DNA of 64,000 nt from Limimaricola soesokkakensis (GCF_900172345.1 NZ_FWFY01000002.1:186001-250000); one strand, 5' to 3'; numbered from the stretch's first letter, positions 1 through 9,189 are shown. Numbers and translations: made by a program. Notes: generated from the letters alone by a model not told the origin.

Positions 1-37
1 CGCCGCAATGCATCGGAAACAAAAAACCTCACCTGCC

Positions 38-63
38 GGAACCACTTGATCTGCTCCGGCGTT
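38..63 (+). promoter_or_regulatory. Candidate EcfG (general stress sigma factor) promoter upstream of hemO-bphP
   Basis: GGAAC at 38-42, a 17-base spacer, then CGTT at 60-63. This is an exact match to the alphaproteobacterial general-stress promoter consensus GGAAC-N16/17-CGTT. Transcription would start near position 70, about 60 bases before the heme oxygenase ATG. The sequence match is seen directly; use by an EcfG sigma factor is inferred, and no sigma factor gene lies in the window. Confidence 0.55.
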
Positions 64-131
64 GACAAGTTTGCTGGTGTGAAACACGAGCTTTCGACGT
101 GTTCACCGACGAGGGACCACCGATCTTGACG

Positions 132-710
132 ATGCACCAGAAGCCGCTGCGAAGCCGGTTGCGAGAGGATCTCGCCCCGCGTCACGAGCGGCTCGATGCC
201 TGCTTCTCCCGCTTTGACCTGACGACCCGGCCCGGCCTGTCAGGCTTTCTCGCCGCGCATCGCGCCGCCTTCGCGGCGATCCGCCCCGCACCCGGCGGCC
301 TGACCGGCGAGGCGCTGCTCGACCGGATGATCGCGGCGCTCGACGCCGATCTCGACCGGCTCGGCCACGAGTCTTTGCCAGTGCTTGCGCCCTATAGGCT
401 GAGCCGGCCGATGGCGCAGGACTACGTACTGCTCGGCTCGCGGCTGGGTAGCCAGATCTTGCGGCGGCGCTGGGAGGCAGGGGGCGATCCGGAGCTGCAC
501 GCTGCCGGCAGCTACCTGTCGTTACCGCCGATGGCCGCAGAGTGGCGCGCCTTCTGCTTGCGGGCGAGCGCGCAGCCCGGCCTCGGTACGGAAGCGGACC
601 GCGTGATCGCCGAGGCCGGTGGGTTGTTTGATCTCTTTCTGACGGCGGGGCAGGATGCCGCCCTGCCTCCTCGGGCAACGCCCGCCCCTCTGACCGAACG
701 GACCGCCTGA
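132..710 (+). CDS. Biliverdin-producing heme oxygenase (bacteriophytochrome partner)
   Basis: Cytoplasmic heme oxygenase that opens heme to biliverdin, the chromophore needed by the phytochrome encoded immediately downstream. The 192-residue length fits bacterial HemO/BphO proteins. The N-terminal LR-rich helix followed by the APRHERLDA segment carries the likely proximal heme-binding histidine (residue 18 from this start), and the VLLGSRLGSQ helix matches the distal helix of the family. An in-frame GTG at 99 would add 11 residues; the ATG at 132 is preferred because it places the heme histidine at the usual distance from the N terminus. The stop codon abuts the bphP ATG, so the two genes are co-transcribed, probably from the candidate stress promoter at 38-63. 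Confidence 0.85.
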   Translation: MHQKPLRSRLREDLAPRHERLDACFSRFDLTTRPGLSGFLAAHRAAFAAIRPAPGGLTGEALLDRMIAALDADLDRLGHESLPVLAPYRLSRPMAQDYVLLGSRLGSQILRRRWEAGGDPELHAAGSYLSLPPMAAEWRAFCLRASAQPGLGTEADRVIAEAGGLFDLFLTAGQDAALPPRATPAPLTERTA

Positions 711-3275
711 ATGACCGATTCCCTGGCCGATGCGCCGGTCGACCTCAGCAATTGCGAGAAGGAACAGATCCAGTTCCTCGGCCATGTGCAGCCCTATGGC
801 TGCCTGATCGCCGTTTCGCGGGACTGGATGGTCCGGCATGCCTCGGCCAATACCGGCGAGATGCTCGGCCACGAGGCGCAGGCGATGATCGGGACGTCGC
901 TGGCCGATCTGTTCCCGCGGGACGTGACGCATGATCTGCGCGGTCGGCTGCAGATGCTGGGCCACGGCGCCGGGGCGGCGCGGATCTACGGGATCGACCT
1001 GTTCGAAGACGGCCGGGCCTTCGACGTCTCGGTGCATCTGTCCGAGCCTCATTACCTGTTCGAGTTCGAACCCAAGACCGAGGGTGGCGCACGGGACGAG
1101 ATGTCGCTCGTGCAGCCGCTGGTGGCCCGGCTGCGCCGCCAACCAGATATCGGCCGCATGGCGCGCGAAGCGGCGCGGGCGATGAAGGCGCTCACCGGCT
1201 TCGACCGGGTGATGATCTACCAGTTCCAGCGCGACGACAGCGGCAAGGTGATCGCCGAATCGGCCGCGCCGGGCCTGACGCCCTTCCTCGGGCTGCGCTT
1301 CCCCGCGAGCGACATTCCCCCGCAGGCGCGCGCGCTTTACGTGCGCAACCCGATCCGGCTGATCCGCGACGTCGATGCGCCGCCGCAGCCGATCCTCTCC
1401 GCCCCCGAGGCGGAGGGCGAGCGGATCGACCTGTCGCATTCCGTGACCCGGGCGGTCTCGCCGATCCATCTCGAATACCTGCGCAACATGGGCGTCGCGG
1501 CCTCGATGTCGGTGTCGATCCTGCGCGACGGCAAGCTGTGGGGGCTGATCGCCTGCCACCACGGCACGCCGCATTACCTCGACTACGAAAAGCGCTCGGC
1601 GGTAGAGCTGTTCACGCAGCTGCTCTCCTACGAGATCGCCGCGCTGGAGAACGAGGCCGAGCGCGCGCAGGCCACAAAGGCACGGGTGCTGCATACCTCG
1701 CTTCTGGCGCGGATGACCGACAGCACCGCCATCGCCGACAATTTCAAGAAGATCGCCGAAGAGATCGGCGAGGTAATCCCTTTCGACGGCATCGCGATCT
1801 GGATCAATGACCGCTACCACGCGATCGGCGCGACCCCCACCGGCGAGGAGTTCGCGGGGCTGTTGCGCCACCTCCATTCCACCCATGCCAGGCATGCCGG
1901 GGCCACCGATCGGCTGATCGATCGCTATCCGGCGGCCGAGAGCTTTGCCAACCGCGCCGCCGGGATCCTGGCGCTGCCGATCAGCCGGGGCCCGCGAGAC
2001 TACATCGTGCTGTTTCGCCGCGAGCAGGTCGAGGAGGTCACCTGGGCCGGCGATCCGGCCAAGCCGGTCTCGACCGGGCCGAACGGGCTGCGATTGACGC
2101 CGCGCAAGAGTTTCGAGGCTTGGACCGAGACGGTGCGCCACCAAAGCGCGCCCTGGACCGACAGCGAGATCGCCGCCGCCGAGACGCTGCGGATCACGCT
2201 GCTCGAGGTGGTGCTGAAGATCGCCGATGATTCCATCGCCGAGCGCAAGCGCGCGCAGGAGCGGCAGGAGCTGCTGATCGCCGAGCTTAACCACCGGGTG
2301 CGCAACATCCTCAACCTGATCCGCAGCCTGGTGTCGCAAAGCCGCTCCGGCGTCACCTCGGTTGAGGAATACAGCCGCCTCGTCGATGGCCGGATCGACG
2401 CGCTGGCGCGCGCGCATGACCAGCTGACCGGTTCCGACTGGGAAGCGGCCTCGCTCAAGACGTTGATCGAGACCGAGATCGATGCCTTCATCGCGGCCCA
2501 GCGCGACCGGGTGCGGATCACCGGGCCCGATGTCGGCCTAACGCCCGAGGCCTTTTCGACGTTGGCGCTGGTGCTGCACGAGCTGGTCACCAACGCCGCC
2601 AAATATGGTGCGTTGAAGGACGGGCATGGCTGGGTCGAGGTCGGGCTGTCGCGCGACGCGCAGGGCGATCTGCGCATCGAGTGGCGCGAGCGCGGCGGCG
2701 CGCCGCTGCGGGCCAGCAAGGGGCGCGGCTTCGGGACCACGGTGATCGAACGCTCGATCCCCTTCGAGCTCGGCGGCGAGGCCGAGCTGCGCTTCGCGCT
2801 CACCGGCGCCGAAGCCCGCTTCCGGATTCCCGCCCGCTTCGTCGCGACCGCGCCGGAGGCCGCCCCGGCGCGGGACGACGCGACCACGGACGATGGCGAG
2901 GCGCCGTTCACGCTCGAGGGCAAAGCTCTGGTGGTCGAGGACAACATGATCATCGCCATGGACGCGTCCGACATCCTTTCGGAGCTGGGCTGCGCGGCGG
3001 TGTCGATGGCGAACGGCGTCGGCGAGGCGCTGCGGCTGATCGAGGCCGAGCAATTCGACCTCGCGCTGCTCGACGTCAATCTCGGTAACGAGACCTCGCT
3101 GCCCGTGGCCGAGACGCTGCGTGCGCGCGGCGTGCCGTTCCTGCTCGCTACCGGCTATGGCGCGACCGAGGACATCACCGCGGCCTATCCCGACGCCCCG
3201 ACCCTGAAGAAGCCCTATACCAAGCGCAGCATGCGCGCGGGCTTCATGGCACTGCTGCGCGACGGGAACGGCTGA
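711..3275 (+). CDS. bphP: Bacteriophytochrome histidine kinase with C-terminal receiver (PAS-GAF-PHY-HWE-REC)
   Basis: Red/far-red light sensor of 854 residues. Cys15 in the N-terminal extension is placed to bind biliverdin. PAS (about 20-120) and GAF (about 140-310) follow, with the phytochrome signature PASDIP at 199-204. The PHY domain (about 325-510) has the PRKSF tongue motif at 464-468. The kinase is of the HWE/HisKA_2 type: phospho-acceptor His528 in NHRVRN, ATP-binding Asn628 in HELVTNAAKYG, and the W-x-E pair at 658-660. A receiver domain (about 738-850) has phospho-acceptor Asp788 and Lys834. It starts directly at the heme oxygenase stop. HWE kinases commonly feed the general stress response in Alphaproteobacteria. 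No separate DNA-binding regulator is nearby, so the output is unknown. Confidence 0.93.
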   Translation: MTDSLADAPVDLSNCEKEQIQFLGHVQPYGCLIAVSRDWMVRHASANTGEMLGHEAQAMIGTSLADLFPRDVTHDLRGRLQMLGHGAGAARIYGIDLFEDGRAFDVSVHLSEPHYLFEFEPKTEGGARDEMSLVQPLVARLRRQPDIGRMAREAARAMKALTGFDRVMIYQFQRDDSGKVIAESAAPGLTPFLGLRFPASDIPPQARALYVRNPIRLIRDVDAPPQPILSAPEAEGERIDLSHSVTRAVSPIHLEYLRNMGVAASMSVSILRDGKLWGLIACHHGTPHYLDYEKRSAVELFTQLLSYEIAALENEAERAQATKARVLHTSLLARMTDSTAIADNFKKIAEEIGEVIPFDGIAIWINDRYHAIGATPTGEEFAGLLRHLHSTHARHAGATDRLIDRYPAAESFANRAAGILALPISRGPRDYIVLFRREQVEEVTWAGDPAKPVSTGPNGLRLTPRKSFEAWTETVRHQSAPWTDSEIAAAETLRITLLEVVLKIADDSIAERKRAQERQELLIAELNHRVRNILNLIRSLVSQSRSGVTSVEEYSRLVDGRIDALARAHDQLTGSDWEAASLKTLIETEIDAFIAAQRDRVRITGPDVGLTPEAFSTLALVLHELVTNAAKYGALKDGHGWVEVGLSRDAQGDLRIEWRERGGAPLRASKGRGFGTTVIERSIPFELGGEAELRFALTGAEARFRIPARFVATAPEAAPARDDATTDDGEAPFTLEGKALVVEDNMIIAMDASDILSELGCAAVSMANGVGEALRLIEAEQFDLALLDVNLGNETSLPVAETLRARGVPFLLATGYGATEDITAAYPDAPTLKKPYTKRSMRAGFMALLRDGNG

Positions 3276-3342
3276 TCGGCTCTGGACGCGGCAGCATTGG
3301 CGCGGCAGTCTGCGCCGGCATTGAATTGACAGGAGAAACGGC

Positions 3343-3660
3343 ATGGTGGCAGCAGCGGCACGAAAGACGGGCCTGGCATTGATCGGGCTCGCGGCGCTGG
3401 CCGGTTGCGACGCGCTGCCGAGCGCCGCCCCCGCCGACCAGGCGGTGCCGATGGCGTTCCAGCAATGCCTGACCCGGATCGACGAGACCGCGGCGCGGAT
3501 CGGCCAGAGCCCGGCCGTGCTGGCCGAGACCTCCGAAAGCCGCATCGTGCGCTTTACCGATGAGGGCGAGATCGTCACGGTGACCTGCGACGCTCTGGCC
3601 AATCGCATGGTGGTGCAGACCCGTCCGGCACCGACGCCCATGGCCGAACCGGCCTTCTGA
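3343..3660 (+). CDS. Small predicted lipoprotein, function unknown
   Basis: A 105-residue protein with a hydrophobic signal segment ending in a lipobox (LAGC, Cys about residue 22), so it is probably a membrane-anchored lipoprotein. The mature part has two further cysteines, in FQQCLTR and VTCDAL, that could form a disulfide, and a short beta-rich core. It has a good ribosome site (AGGAGA) seven bases before its ATG. It sits 67 bases after bphP on the same strand. I do not recognise a named family, and proximity to the phytochrome may be coincidental. Confidence 0.7.
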   Translation: MVAAAARKTGLALIGLAALAGCDALPSAAPADQAVPMAFQQCLTRIDETAARIGQSPAVLAETSESRIVRFTDEGEIVTVTCDALANRMVVQTRPAPTPMAEPAF

Positions 3661-3718
3661 GGGCACCGCGTGCCCCGGGGCGCGCGGTGCGAACCGGACT
3701 GCCGGGGAGGGGCGGTTG

Positions 3719-4243
3719 ATGCGTGACGACAGGGACAATTTCGAGATCCCGGCCTGGGTGGACGGCCAGCTGAGGCCGGTCGACAAGATCGCGGTGCATG
3801 AACGCGGGCTGCGCCATCCGGCGGTCAGCGTCTTCGTGATGTGGCGGGGCCGGACGCTTTTGCAGCAACGCGCCGCGGCCAAGTACCACACCCCGGGGCT
3901 CTGGGCGAACAGCTGCTGCACCCATCCGCTCTGGGGTGAGGCGGCCGAGGATTGCGCGCGGCGGCGGCTGGAAGAAGAGCTTGGCCTTACCGACCTGCCA
4001 TTGCGCCCGGCCGGGCAGATCGAATACCGCGCCGATGTCGGCGGCGGGCTCGTCGAGCACGAACTGGTCGAGGTGTTCCTCTCCGAACCCGCGCAGGAGC
4101 CACGGCCGCGCCCGGCCCCCGAAGAGGTGCAGGACACGGCCTGGATCACGCCCGAGGCGCTGCGCGCCGATCTGGCAAAACGGCCAGAGCGCTACACGCC
4201 CTGGCTCAGGATCTACATGGGAAAGGCTGGCCTTCTGGGCTGA
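3719..4243 (+). CDS. idi: Isopentenyl-diphosphate delta-isomerase, type 1
   Basis: Interconverts isopentenyl and dimethylallyl diphosphate for isoprenoid, carotenoid and quinone synthesis; cytoplasmic, dependent on divalent metal. The 174-residue Nudix-fold protein has the active-site cysteine region WANSCCTHP (Cys67, equivalent to Escherichia coli Cys67), the metal-binding glutamates in EEELGL and the catalytic segment VEHELVEVF (Glu113/Glu115). The ATG at 3719 is chosen over the in-frame TTG at 3716; a purine-rich ribosome site GGGGAGG lies just upstream. In phototrophic relatives idi sits near pigment genes, but none are visible here apart from the phytochrome pair. Confidence 0.93.
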   Translation: MRDDRDNFEIPAWVDGQLRPVDKIAVHERGLRHPAVSVFVMWRGRTLLQQRAAAKYHTPGLWANSCCTHPLWGEAAEDCARRRLEEELGLTDLPLRPAGQIEYRADVGGGLVEHELVEVFLSEPAQEPRPRPAPEEVQDTAWITPEALRADLAKRPERYTPWLRIYMGKAGLLG

Positions 4244-4249
4244 GCCGGT

Positions 4250-4702
4250 TCAGTTCGCGGCTTCGCTGCGCGTCGAAAGCCCCTCGATATAGGCATAGAT
4301 GTCGGCCGCATCCTGCGGATCGCGCACCTGGTAGGCCATCTTGCCGCGGGCCCGACGATCGTCGAGCGTGGCGCGCAGCCAGGCCGTGGGATCGGTGACG
4401 TAGCCCAAGAAGCTCTCCTCATCCCACTCCATGCCACGGTCGCGTAGCCTGATCATCGCGTCGCCATAGCGGAAATCCTCGACCGAGCCGATCACCCGAC
4501 CCTCGATCCCGTAGAGATTCGGGCCGGTGCGGGCATTGCGGCCCGCGAGAACGCGGCCCTCGGGATCGCGCACCACGTGGCAAGCCACGCATTGGCGGCC
4601 GAACTGGACCTCTCCATTGGCGACGTCTTGCGCCGTGGCGGGGGCCGACCAAAGCCCCAGCCCGGCCAAGGCCAGCGCCGTGCCTCGTGACAGCAAATTC
4701 AT
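4250..4702 (-). CDS. Class I cytochrome c (cytochrome c2-like), periplasmic
   Basis: A 150-residue periplasmic electron carrier. It has a cleavable signal peptide (about residues 1-25, ending ATAQ), the heme attachment motif CVACH at 38-42, and a probable axial methionine at 122 in the GKMAYQV loop, the order expected for class I cytochromes. The start ATG at 4702 is set by the signal peptide, since the reading frame runs much further upstream in shadow. It is convergent with idi (7-base gap) and lies downstream of the molybdenum oxidoreductase genes on the same strand, so it could take electrons from an oxidative pathway; that link is inference. A palindrome at 4784-4809 separates the two units. 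Confidence 0.9.
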   Translation of the reverse strand: MNLLSRGTALALAGLGLWSAPATAQDVANGEVQFGRQCVACHVVRDPEGRVLAGRNARTGPNLYGIEGRVIGSVEDFRYGDAMIRLRDRGMEWDEESFLGYVTDPTAWLRATLDDRRARGKMAYQVRDPQDAADIYAYIEGLSTRSEAAN

Positions 4703-4783
4703 CGAGATCTCCTTGAACCCGTCAGTGACCGATGCCCCAGTCAGTCTAGCAGATATATGCTTAGAGACAGGCATCCAATCCCT

Positions 4784-4809
4784 GTCCCGACACGGTGACG
4801 TGTCGGGAC
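4784..4809 (-). terminator. Perfect 11-bp inverted repeat after the Mo-subunit gene
   Basis: GTCCCGACACG at 4784-4794 pairs perfectly with CGTGTCGGGAC at 4799-4809 around a GTGA loop. It lies 34 bases beyond the stop of the molybdenum subunit gene and 82 bases before the cytochrome c start on the same strand. There is no uracil run, so it may be a weak terminator, an RNA end stabiliser or an operator for the cytochrome gene. Confidence 0.5.
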
Positions 4810-4842
4810 GAAATGGAGGCTTTCGAAGTTTTTCCCGGTGCT

Positions 4843-7056
4843 TCAGCCTTGGGCGATCAGCCCGTCCATCACCTGATCGAGCGTGGCGGGCAGGCGGCGC
4901 ACCCGCACGCCGCAGGCGTTCTCGATCGCGTTGATCACCGCGGCACCGGAGCCGCAGATCGCGAGCTCGCCGATCCCCTTGGCCTGCAGCGGGTTGGCCC
5001 AGTCGTCGCGCTCCTCGAGGAAATGCACCCCAAGCTGCGGCACGTCGAGATTGACCGGCAGGTGGTACTCGGCGAGGTCGCGATTGACCATGTGGCCGTC
5101 GCGCGGATCGTGCTCCATCGCCTCGGTCAACGCCAAGCCGATACCCCAGATCATGCCACCATGGCATTGCGAGCGCGCGGTCTTGAGGTTGAGAATGCGA
5201 CCGGCTGCGAAAGTGCCGTCCATGCGGCGCACCCGCGTCTCGCCGGTCACGTCGCTCACCGCCACCTCGGCGAAGATCGCGCCCCAAGTGGCCTGCCGCA
5301 CCTCCTGACCGGCCTTGCCCGGCTGCAGGTGACCCAGCGCCCGCCATTCCTCTTCGCCCAAGAGCTCGGCCAGCGGCGTCTTCCGGTTCTCGTGGATCGC
5401 GAGACCGTCCTTGAGGGTGAGCTCGGTCTCCTTCACCCCGAGCTTCGCGGCCAGCCGCTCGCGCAGCTCCATGCAAGCGAGATAGACCGCCGTGGAGGTC
5501 GAGGCCGCGCCGAAACTGCCGCCCGAGCCAGAGGCCGGCGGCAGGTCGGTGTCGCCCAGCACCGTTTCGACCCGGTCGGGCGCGAAGCCCAGCATCTCGG
5601 CCGCCACCTGCGTCAGGATGGCGTAGGAGCCGGTGCCGATATCGGTCATGTCGCACTCGACTCGGGCGCCCTGCCCGGTCAGCACCACCCGTGCCATCGC
5701 CTCGATCATCATGTTGACGCGCACCGCGCCCGCCATGCCGGTGCCGATCCACCATTCGCCGTCGCGGCGCTGGCGCGGCGGCGTGTGGGTCCAGCCGAAG
5801 CGCTTGGCCCCCTCGCGCAGCGTCGCCTCCATGGTGGAGGAGGAAAACGGCTTGCCGTTCTCGGGATGCTTGTCGGGCACGTTCCTGAGCCGGAACTCCA
5901 GCGGGTCGATCCCGGCCTTCTTGGCCAGCTCGTCGATCGCGATCTCGAAGGCGGTGACGCCCACCGCCTCGCCCGGCGCCCGAACCGATCCGGCGGCGGG
6001 GCGGCGGATGCGGGCGATCTCGTGACCGATCACCCGGTTCGGCGCGGCGTATTGGAAATGCGTGCCCTGCGCCACCGGCTCGGAGAAGACCTCACCGGGA
6101 AGCTGGCTCACGAGGTTCTCGTGGCCGATGGCCGAAAGCTTGCCCTCGGCGTCGCAGGCGAGCCGGATCCGCTGCCGTGTCTCCGAGCGGCGGGTGACGG
6201 TTTCGAAGACCTGACGGCGATGCAGCACCACGCGGACCGGGCGGCCCAGCGCCTGCGCCGCCAGCGCCGCCGCGACCGCCTCGGGAGCGAGGCCCAGCTT
6301 GGAGCCGAAACCGCCGCCGACATAGGGCGACAGGATGCGGACCTTTTCAGGTGCCACGCCCAGCACGTCGGCGAGTTCGGCCTTGTTGAACTTCAATAGC
6401 TGGTAGGAGCCGCGCAGCGTCAGCGCGCCATCCTCGTCCCATTGCGCGACCGAGGCATGCGGCTCCATCGCCGCGCTCGACATCGACGGCGTGTGATAGG
6501 TCGCGTCGAGCGAGAAGGCGGCCGCCGACATGGCGCCTTCGAGATCGCCCTGATCGAGCTGCTTCTGCTTGGGCTTCTCGACCTCGGCCGCCGGGTCCTC
6601 GGCGTCGAAGACATGGGTACCGTCGGGCTCGATCGTCACCAGCATCGCCTGCGCCGCGTGGCGCGCCTGCTCGAAGCTCTCGGCCACGACGCAGGCCACG
6701 GGCTGGCCCACATACCAGACCTGACCCTGCTTCTGCACCGGCGATTCCCCCGCCATGCCCTGCGCGGCATTGCGGATCATCCGCTCGTCCTCGATCACCT
6801 CGATCACGCCGGGCATGGCCCGGATCGCATCGCCGTTCGAGCCGGTGATCCGGCCGATCGTGGCGGCCCGCACGAGATAGCCCTCGGCCATCGCTTCGGG
6901 GTGCGCCTCGGCCGCGTAGGTGGCGCGGCCCGCGACCTTCAGCGGCCCCTCGGGACGGTCCATGCCGGTGCCGAGCACGCCCTGGGCCATGCCGTCGAGA
7001 CGGCGGTCGGTGTCGGGGGTGTCATGCTTGAGACGGCGCGTGGTTTCGAGCGTCAT
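4843..7056 (-). CDS. Molybdenum cofactor subunit of xanthine dehydrogenase-family (PaoC/YagR-type) aldehyde oxidoreductase
   Basis: Large catalytic subunit (737 residues) of a molybdenum hydroxylase that oxidises aldehydes or N-heterocycles with water. Visible motifs include GGGFGSKLG and RAPGEAVG in the cofactor-binding regions, [11 protein letters not shown] further on, and a C-terminal GIGELA motif whose glutamate (Glu697) aligns with the catalytic glutamate of Escherichia coli PaoC. Its start overlaps the end of the FAD subunit gene by four bases, so the three subunits are translationally coupled. No XdhC/PaoD-type maturation gene is next to it. Substrate cannot be read from the sequence. 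Confidence 0.92.
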   Translation of the reverse strand: MTLETTRRLKHDTPDTDRRLDGMAQGVLGTGMDRPEGPLKVAGRATYAAEAHPEAMAEGYLVRAATIGRITGSNGDAIRAMPGVIEVIEDERMIRNAAQGMAGESPVQKQGQVWYVGQPVACVVAESFEQARHAAQAMLVTIEPDGTHVFDAEDPAAEVEKPKQKQLDQGDLEGAMSAAAFSLDATYHTPSMSSAAMEPHASVAQWDEDGALTLRGSYQLLKFNKAELADVLGVAPEKVRILSPYVGGGFGSKLGLAPEAVAAALAAQALGRPVRVVLHRRQVFETVTRRSETRQRIRLACDAEGKLSAIGHENLVSQLPGEVFSEPVAQGTHFQYAAPNRVIGHEIARIRRPAAGSVRAPGEAVGVTAFEIAIDELAKKAGIDPLEFRLRNVPDKHPENGKPFSSSTMEATLREGAKRFGWTHTPPRQRRDGEWWIGTGMAGAVRVNMMIEAMARVVLTGQGARVECDMTDIGTGSYAILTQVAAEMLGFAPDRVETVLGDTDLPPASGSGGSFGAASTSTAVYLACMELRERLAAKLGVKETELTLKDGLAIHENRKTPLAELLGEEEWRALGHLQPGKAGQEVRQATWGAIFAEVAVSDVTGETRVRRMDGTFAAGRILNLKTARSQCHGGMIWGIGLALTEAMEHDPRDGHMVNRDLAEYHLPVNLDVPQLGVHFLEERDDWANPLQAKGIGELAICGSGAAVINAIENACGVRVRRLPATLDQVMDGLIAQG

Positions 7057-8036
7057 TGATCGTCCTCCGTCGCCTGGGTCAGCACGGCCGCGAGGGTGCG
7101 CCGCGTCAGCGGGATCTTGAAGTCATTGCCGCCATAGCCCTTGGCCTCGGCCAGAAGAATGTCGCCGGCGCGGTCGAACAGGGCGGCCGAGGGTGTCTCT
7201 CCGACGAGGGCATCCTCGACATCCGCGTCGCGCCACGGCATCGGGCCAAGACCACCGAAGGCCAGCTGCGCCTTGGCGATGCGACCGTTTTCGACCGCCA
7301 CCACGGCGGCGACGGACACCAGCGCGAAGGCATAGGAGGAACGGTCGCGGACCTTGCGGTAGATCTGCCGCCCCCCGGCCGGTGGCGGCAGGATCACGGC
7401 GGTGATCAGCTCGCCCGGCTCCAACACCGTCTCGATATGCGGGGTGTCGCCCGGCAGACGGTAGAAATCCTCGAGCGCGATCTCGCGCCCGCTGCCCTGC
7501 CCCTCGACCTCCACCCGTGCGCCTAGCGCGCGCATCGCCACGGCCATATCGGAGGGATGCGTGGCGATGCAGTGCTCGGAGGTGCCCAGAATCGCGAGGA
7601 TGCGGTTCATGCCGTCCTTCGCGGCGCAGCCCGAGCCGGGCTCGCGCTTGTTGCAGGGCTCGCCTCGATCATAGAAGTAGTAGCAGCGCGTGCGTTGCAG
7701 CAGGTTGCCCCCGGTCGTGGCCTTGTTCCTGAGTTGGCCGCTGGCCCCCGCGAGCAGTGCCCGGCTCAGCACCGGCCAGTCGCGGCGCACCCGCGCATCG
7801 GCGGCAAGGTCGGAATTGGTGACCAGCGCGCCGATCCTGAGCCCGCCCTCCCCGGTCGCCTCGATGCCGCCCAGATCGAGCCGGTTGATATCGACGAGCT
7901 TGCCCGGCGCCATCACCTCCAGCTTCATCAAGTCCAGAAGATTGGTTCCGCCGGCGATGAAGCGGGTCTCTGCGCCGCCCGCCTCGCGCACTGCCTCGGC
8001 GGTGTCGCCCGCGCGAACATAGTCGAAGGCCCTCAT
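7053..8036 (-). CDS. FAD and [4Fe-4S] subunit of PaoB/YagS-type aldehyde oxidoreductase
   Basis: The 327-residue flavin subunit passes electrons from the iron-sulfur subunit to the acceptor. The FAD-binding [13 protein letters not shown] segment is at about residues 26-38 and the family [12 protein letters not shown] region at about 108-118. Four cysteines at 118, 128, 137 and 156 match the spacing of the extra [4Fe-4S] cluster that distinguishes PaoB from ordinary xanthine dehydrogenase FAD subunits. The ATG at 8036 (MRAFDYV) overlaps the stop of the [2Fe-2S] gene and is preferred over upstream in-frame starts that would extend into it. Confidence 0.92.
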   Translation of the reverse strand: MRAFDYVRAGDTAEAVREAGGAETRFIAGGTNLLDLMKLEVMAPGKLVDINRLDLGGIEATGEGGLRIGALVTNSDLAADARVRRDWPVLSRALLAGASGQLRNKATTGGNLLQRTRCYYFYDRGEPCNKREPGSGCAAKDGMNRILAILGTSEHCIATHPSDMAVAMRALGARVEVEGQGSGREIALEDFYRLPGDTPHIETVLEPGELITAVILPPPAGGRQIYRKVRDRSSYAFALVSVAAVVAVENGRIAKAQLAFGGLGPMPWRDADVEDALVGETPSAALFDRAGDILLAEAKGYGGNDFKIPLTRRTLAAVLTQATEDDQ

Positions 8037-8545
8037 GCCCGTGCCTCCTCTTTCGCGACCTGCCGGATCGCATCGACGATGCCCGGGTAGCAGGAGCAGC
8101 GGCACAGATTGCCGCTCATCCGCTCGGAAACCTCCTCGATCGAGGCCTCGACCTGCGCTTCGAGATCGCCGGTGACGTTGCTGGGCCAGCCGGCCTTGAT
8201 CTCGTCGAGCATCGCCGTGGCCGAACAGATCTGCCCCGGCGTGCAGTAGCCGCACTGGTAGCCGTCATGCTCGACGAAGGCGCGCTGCAGGGGCGAGAGG
8301 TCGTCGGGCCGGCCGAGACCCTCGATGGTGGTGATCTCGTCGCCCTCATGCATGCAGGCCAGCGTCAGGCAGGAATTGATGCGGCGGCCGTTGACCATGA
8401 CGGTGCAGGCGCCGCACTGGCCGTGGTCGCAGCCCTTCTTCGACCCGGTGAGACCGAGATGATCGCGCAGCGCGTCGAGCAGCGAGGTGCGGGTGTCGAG
8501 GTCGAGCGCGTGGCGCTCGCCATTGACGTCGAGCTGGAATTGCAT
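8033..8545 (-). CDS. [2Fe-2S] subunit of PaoA/YagT-type aldehyde oxidoreductase
   Basis: First gene of the three-gene molybdenum oxidoreductase operon, encoding a 170-residue electron-transfer subunit. The plant-ferredoxin-like cluster uses Cys39, 44, 47 and 59 ([14 protein letters not shown]), and the second cluster uses Cys98, 101, 148 and 150 (QCGYCTPGQ and LCRCSC). The ATG at 8545 has an AGGA ribosome site and begins directly at the ferredoxin fold. The related Escherichia coli PaoA has a Tat export signal; none is visible here, even in the in-frame upstream extension, so this enzyme is predicted to be cytoplasmic. Confidence 0.93.
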   Translation of the reverse strand: MQFQLDVNGERHALDLDTRTSLLDALRDHLGLTGSKKGCDHGQCGACTVMVNGRRINSCLTLACMHEGDEITTIEGLGRPDDLSPLQRAFVEHDGYQCGYCTPGQICSATAMLDEIKAGWPSNVTGDLEAQVEASIEEVSERMSGNLCRCSCYPGIVDAIRQVAKEEARA

Positions 8546-8625
8546 GGGGGAGATCCTTCGGGCCGGTCGGACAACACGGTCCCAACCGGCGCCGATGCGA
8601 GGCAGTTCCCGCTTGGTTTTCCGGC

Positions 8626-9189
8626 CTAGCTCTCCAGCGTCACCGCGCCATGCCACAGCCCCGGATCCTGGGTGACGAAGCCGGTTTCATGCAACGCGAT
8701 CCGGGCATCTCGGCCCAACGCGGGAATCGCGTGGTCCATGCCGCCCCGCACCCGACAGAAGCTGTGGCCGAGCGGCTCCAGCCGACCGCCATCGGCGGCG
8801 TGGAGCCGCGCCGTCTCGATCGGGCGGGGCCGCGCCTCGGGCAGGTCGAGCCGGTTCAGCGGCACCAGCATCCAGGCTGGGGTGAAGCCGAGATCGAGAT
8901 CACAGGCCGACACCGGGTCCTGCCCCTCGAGCGCGAAGCCCTCGGCCCTGCGGGTGATCCGGTAGGCCACCGGGCTCTCGCCGCGCAGGCCGGTGACATC
9001 GGCGGAGAGGCAGGACCAGCCCGCATCGCAGCGGATCGCGTAATCGAGTGCGACCCCCCGGCCCGCCTCGTCCCAGCGCGCATGGCCCATGATCAGCCAA
9101 CCGGCATCGAGCCGGGCAAGACGGCAGCGGTCGGTGCCGTCACGGTCGAGCCTGTGCCAGATCACGCTGGCCACGGTGGTGCCGGTCAT
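8626..9189 (-). CDS. Putative glycolipid-binding protein (DUF1089-like)
   Basis: A 187-residue protein with the beta-barrel pattern of the putative glycolipid-binding family: an opening WHRLD segment, repeated aromatic beta strands, a central TPAWMLVPLNRLDLPE segment and a closing strand. No signal peptide or membrane segment is seen. The ATG at 9189 is chosen because the family begins a few residues before the WHRLD strand. It lies 80 bases upstream of the oxidoreductase operon on the same strand and 79 bases after recQ, so it may belong to a separate unit. The family's natural ligand and role are uncertain. Confidence 0.7.
   Translation of the reverse strand: MTGTTVASVIWHRLDRDGTDRCRLARLDAGWLIMGHARWDEAGRGVALDYAIRCDAGWSCLSADVTGLRGESPVAYRITRRAEGFALEGQDPVSACDLDLGFTPAWMLVPLNRLDLPEARPRPIETARLHAADGGRLEPLGHSFCRVRGGMDHAIPALGRDARIALHETGFVTQDPGLWHGAVTLES

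Noticed and set aside
522-2417. Long minus-strand reading frame opposite the phytochrome
   Set aside because: Arises from GC-rich codon bias of bphP; low complexity in arginine, glycine and histidine with no family features.
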